Shown here one piece after another: positions 62,046-64,000 of a DNA stretch of 64,000 bases; positions within the stretch are counted from its first letter, which is position 1; the number at the start of each line of letters is the position of its first letter. The stretch is taken from positions 29,086,250-29,150,249 of the forward strand of contig OY829653.1 in assembly GCA_963691815.1 (NCBI GenBank), given 5' to 3'. Both the position numbers and the translations under genes were made by a program. Source of the DNA: Echiichthys vipera (Eukaryota; Chordata; Actinopteri; Perciformes; Trachinidae). A model generated the notes under the pieces. It did no database searches. It had not been told where the DNA came from and was given only the letters and a program-made list of their open reading frames with translations.

Positions 62046-62740
62046 CTGAAAATTACAAAAAGAACATGCAAATTAGTCAGAAATCTAACTATGATCTGGG
62101 TATTTCATTCTGGGAGGAGACATTTGAGTCTCTGAAAGAAGTTTAAAACGTCAACTCCACATTTTTAATGTTATTAATGCCATTTAATTTAATTTAATGG
62201 TACAGTCAGAACATGCCTAAGTGCACTCTTTGTTTCATTATTTTTTGTGGAGACATGTACGAGCTGTTTCAAGTCATTTCAACTTGCAATGTGGTAGACA
62301 GCTTATTAAAACTTTGAAATTTGGAGTATCCTGCTAATTGGTGTAATTAATTCATTTAAGTCTATTTTTCAAAGCAAGTTTCCTCAAGATACGGGCTGTG
62401 CTTTATGAGGTAATGTACATGACTGATGGAGGAGTGAATGAACAAATGGGCACAGAATAATCTCTCATCCCTCAAATTTCAAATGTATTCATCTATCCTT
62501 TTTCTTTTCTTATCCTTCACTATACACCTTTTCCTGCATCTTTTCATCATCCTTTCTTCCCACATCAGTTGCCTTTCTTTCCCTTGCCCCCTCTCCATCT
62601 TCCCCCTCTCCTCACCCCAACCGTCACCTCCTCCTCCATCTCTGCTGCATCAGGGCTCCTGTGGTCTCAGCGAGAGACAAACGAATGAGGGCCCCAGGAG
62701 GGCCGCGCCTGCTCTGCCAGACATCACTCACTCTCTCCCT
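62046..62740. other. Stretch upstream of the first visible exon, no gene recognised
   Basis: Presumed intron of the convertase gene. No minus-strand block with the expected W..N..W..G.TG.GV....DDG pattern. Pyrimidine-rich at 62490-62650. Confidence 0.5.
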
Positions 62741-62747
62741 CTCTCAA

Positions 62748-62750
<3 letters not shown>

Positions 62751-62814
<64 letters not shown>
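62751..62814. repeat. (CA)n microsatellite
   Basis: About 64 bp of CA dinucleotides. Confidence 0.97.
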
Positions 62815-62816
<2 letters not shown>

Positions 62817-63833
62817 ACCTGCCAGCCTTTGTCCCATGCAGGCAGTGCCTCCGGGTTGTCATGGTAACCTGCAGTCAGTTTTGCCGTTGATTGTGTTGAG
62901 CTCAGGCGGGATGGAGCCCTGGGTGGGTGAAGTCTCATTGGAGCCTGCCATGCTGTACCATGCTGTGCCATACCATGCCGGGTCAACCAACTATGTCTTC
63001 TACATAACCACTGATACTTTAGTCTCTCCTCGTCCACCACTTCCTTTCCTGGTAGGTTGGTGTTGTTTTTAATATACAGTTTGTTGCATGTAGTAGATTC
63101 TTTATTTTCACTCTGTATTTTAACCTAGTTGGAGTTACTGATGATGTGAATCAAACTCAGACTCTCTCTGACAGTGAAGTGCATCCCAGGCATTTTTATT
63201 TTCTGGGATACATTTAGAAATTGATAAGTTCATGAAAGAATTCTTTCAGCCGTTTTAATTGCATCTCATGGTCTCCATCCACTGAGATTCAGTTCAGAGT
63301 TAAGATCATCTTGTCAAACAACAGCATTTTATGTGCATAGTTGTAAGAGAAACGTAGCACTAGTTGATACTCTGAACATCTTTATAGATTTTTAGTTTCT
63401 TATTCTCAAGGGTCCAGGAGAAAAGGCTCTCTGGCCAACTTTCCTCCTTGCCTGAGCCAAGTTGGATTTCCACACTGAACACAAGGCCAAGCGAGCATGC
63501 TGAGCCAGTTTTTGCATACCGTTGATTTAAAGAGGTGCACTGAGATACTTCACTATGGACCAACATGATTGCTGTTTTCCTTCTTCCAACTTTATCATCA
63601 GTGACATCAAGAGACTTTCATGTGCTCTGCTCCAAATCCATGTCTTTCGCTCTGATACTTGTCCTTTTCAGGTAAGAATATCTTCAATTCTCTATGATGC
63701 TACTCAGTGCAACCATATTGGTCACACGTCTCCCCTGTCCCCAGAAAGATGTCTGCTTCTGACCCAACATCTTCAGTGGCAATGGCCTCATCTGACTCAG
63801 CCAGAGTCAGAGCCTACCAGATACAGAACGGCC
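62815..63833. other. Stretch without a recognised gene
   Basis: Contains a short direct-repeat patch (CCATGCTGTACCATGCTGTGCC, ACCATGCC near 62948-62980). No convertase exon found on the minus strand. The 68-residue minus ORF at 63360-63566 was considered and not accepted. Confidence 0.4.
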
Positions 63834-63992
63834 AAAATATATACCTTTCAGGAAAAATGGATCCAACATCCATGGCTCGGATATGATAAAACAACTAACA
63901 TTATGCATTGCATTTGTTGCAAAAAGTGCTGCAAAAGCATGGCTGCAGTGATTTCACTGTCGGAGCATCAACATTCTGTACTGAAACATTAA
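63834..63992 (+). pseudogene. Transposase-type zinc-finger fragment (hAT-like, TTF/BED-like)
   Basis: The frame KIYTFQEKWIQHPWLGYDKT then TNIMHCICCKKCCKSM ends AAVISLSEHQHSVLKH and a stop at 63990. It resembles the N-terminal zinc finger of hAT-related fish proteins (FQ..WL..FPWL.Y......MFC..C, then H...H). Cys-x2-Cys and a His pair are visible. The region before it (63555-63833) is open in this frame but has no family features. Partial and near the window edge, so a live gene to the right cannot be excluded. Confidence 0.4.
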
Positions 63993-64000
63993 AAAAGTAT

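Noticed and set aside
62744..63040. Minus-strand VVDEER near 63020, considered as the catalytic Asp motif
   Set aside because: The family requires D-D-G preceded by a hydrophobic strand and W..G.TG.GV; none is present, and the frame runs into a GT-repeat translation.
63360..63566. Minus-strand ORF with SVEIQLGSGKEESWPESLFSW, considered as a convertase prodomain exon
   Set aside because: A distant resemblance to W(A/S)VxI.GG only. No signal peptide, no basic processing site, no confident splice boundaries.

Overview
The window looks like teleost fish genomic DNA, probably from a percomorph. Three things point there: vertebrate-type exons with GT-AG introns, many long CA/GT and CT/GA microsatellites, and fish-style dispersed repeats (tRNA-derived SINEs, PIF/Harbinger, Tc1/mariner, TTAA-target and other TIR elements, a solo LTR). 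I see no bacterial-type operon, no rRNA, tRNA or CRISPR, and no second confident host gene.

One protein-coding gene dominates. It lies on the minus strand from at least 62045 down to 2578 and encodes a proprotein convertase of the furin/kexin family (subtilisin-like S8B). I could join nine internal exons whose phases agree at every junction and whose peptide follows the family without a gap: 62008-62045, 61147-61226, 59148-59236, 54593-54765, 53160-53375, 52381-52484, 38019-38132, 2901-3011 and 2578-2671 (1019 nt, 339 complete codons). They cover the catalytic domain from just after the Asp-Asp-Gly active-site motif, through the His exon (HGTRCAGE), the oxyanion Asn exon (GNGG) and the Ser exon (GTSSAAP), into the first part of the P domain. 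The signal peptide, prodomain and catalytic Asp exons must lie beyond the right edge. The rest of the P domain and the C-terminus lie beyond the left edge or were not recognised. The protein mixes features of PC7 (CSWGP, DPMP) and of furin/PC5 (cysteine-paired P-domain start, GRGGKGSIFVW), so I do not give it a paralogue name.

Layout from left to right: 1-2577 holds an inverted-repeat element, a small signal-peptide/transmembrane-like ORF pair, a LINE remnant and a perfect palindrome. Exons at 2578-3011 are followed by a 35.0-kb intron (3012-38018) with SINEs, an LTR split by a mariner-like element, several TIR elements, microsatellites and some repeat-free AT-rich blocks that could be regulatory. 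After the exon at 38019-38132 comes a 14.2-kb intron (38133-52380), again repeat-rich. The catalytic exons cluster at 52381-62045, and their introns contain nested transposons. The right end (62046-64000) holds a CA microsatellite and a transposase-type zinc-finger ORF remnant.

A TIR-bearing repeat of about 650 bp, here called repeat A, occurs five times (about 8924, 20572, 45433, 48944 and 56144). Its intact copies serve as empty-site controls for elements inserted in the others, which gives a readable nesting history.
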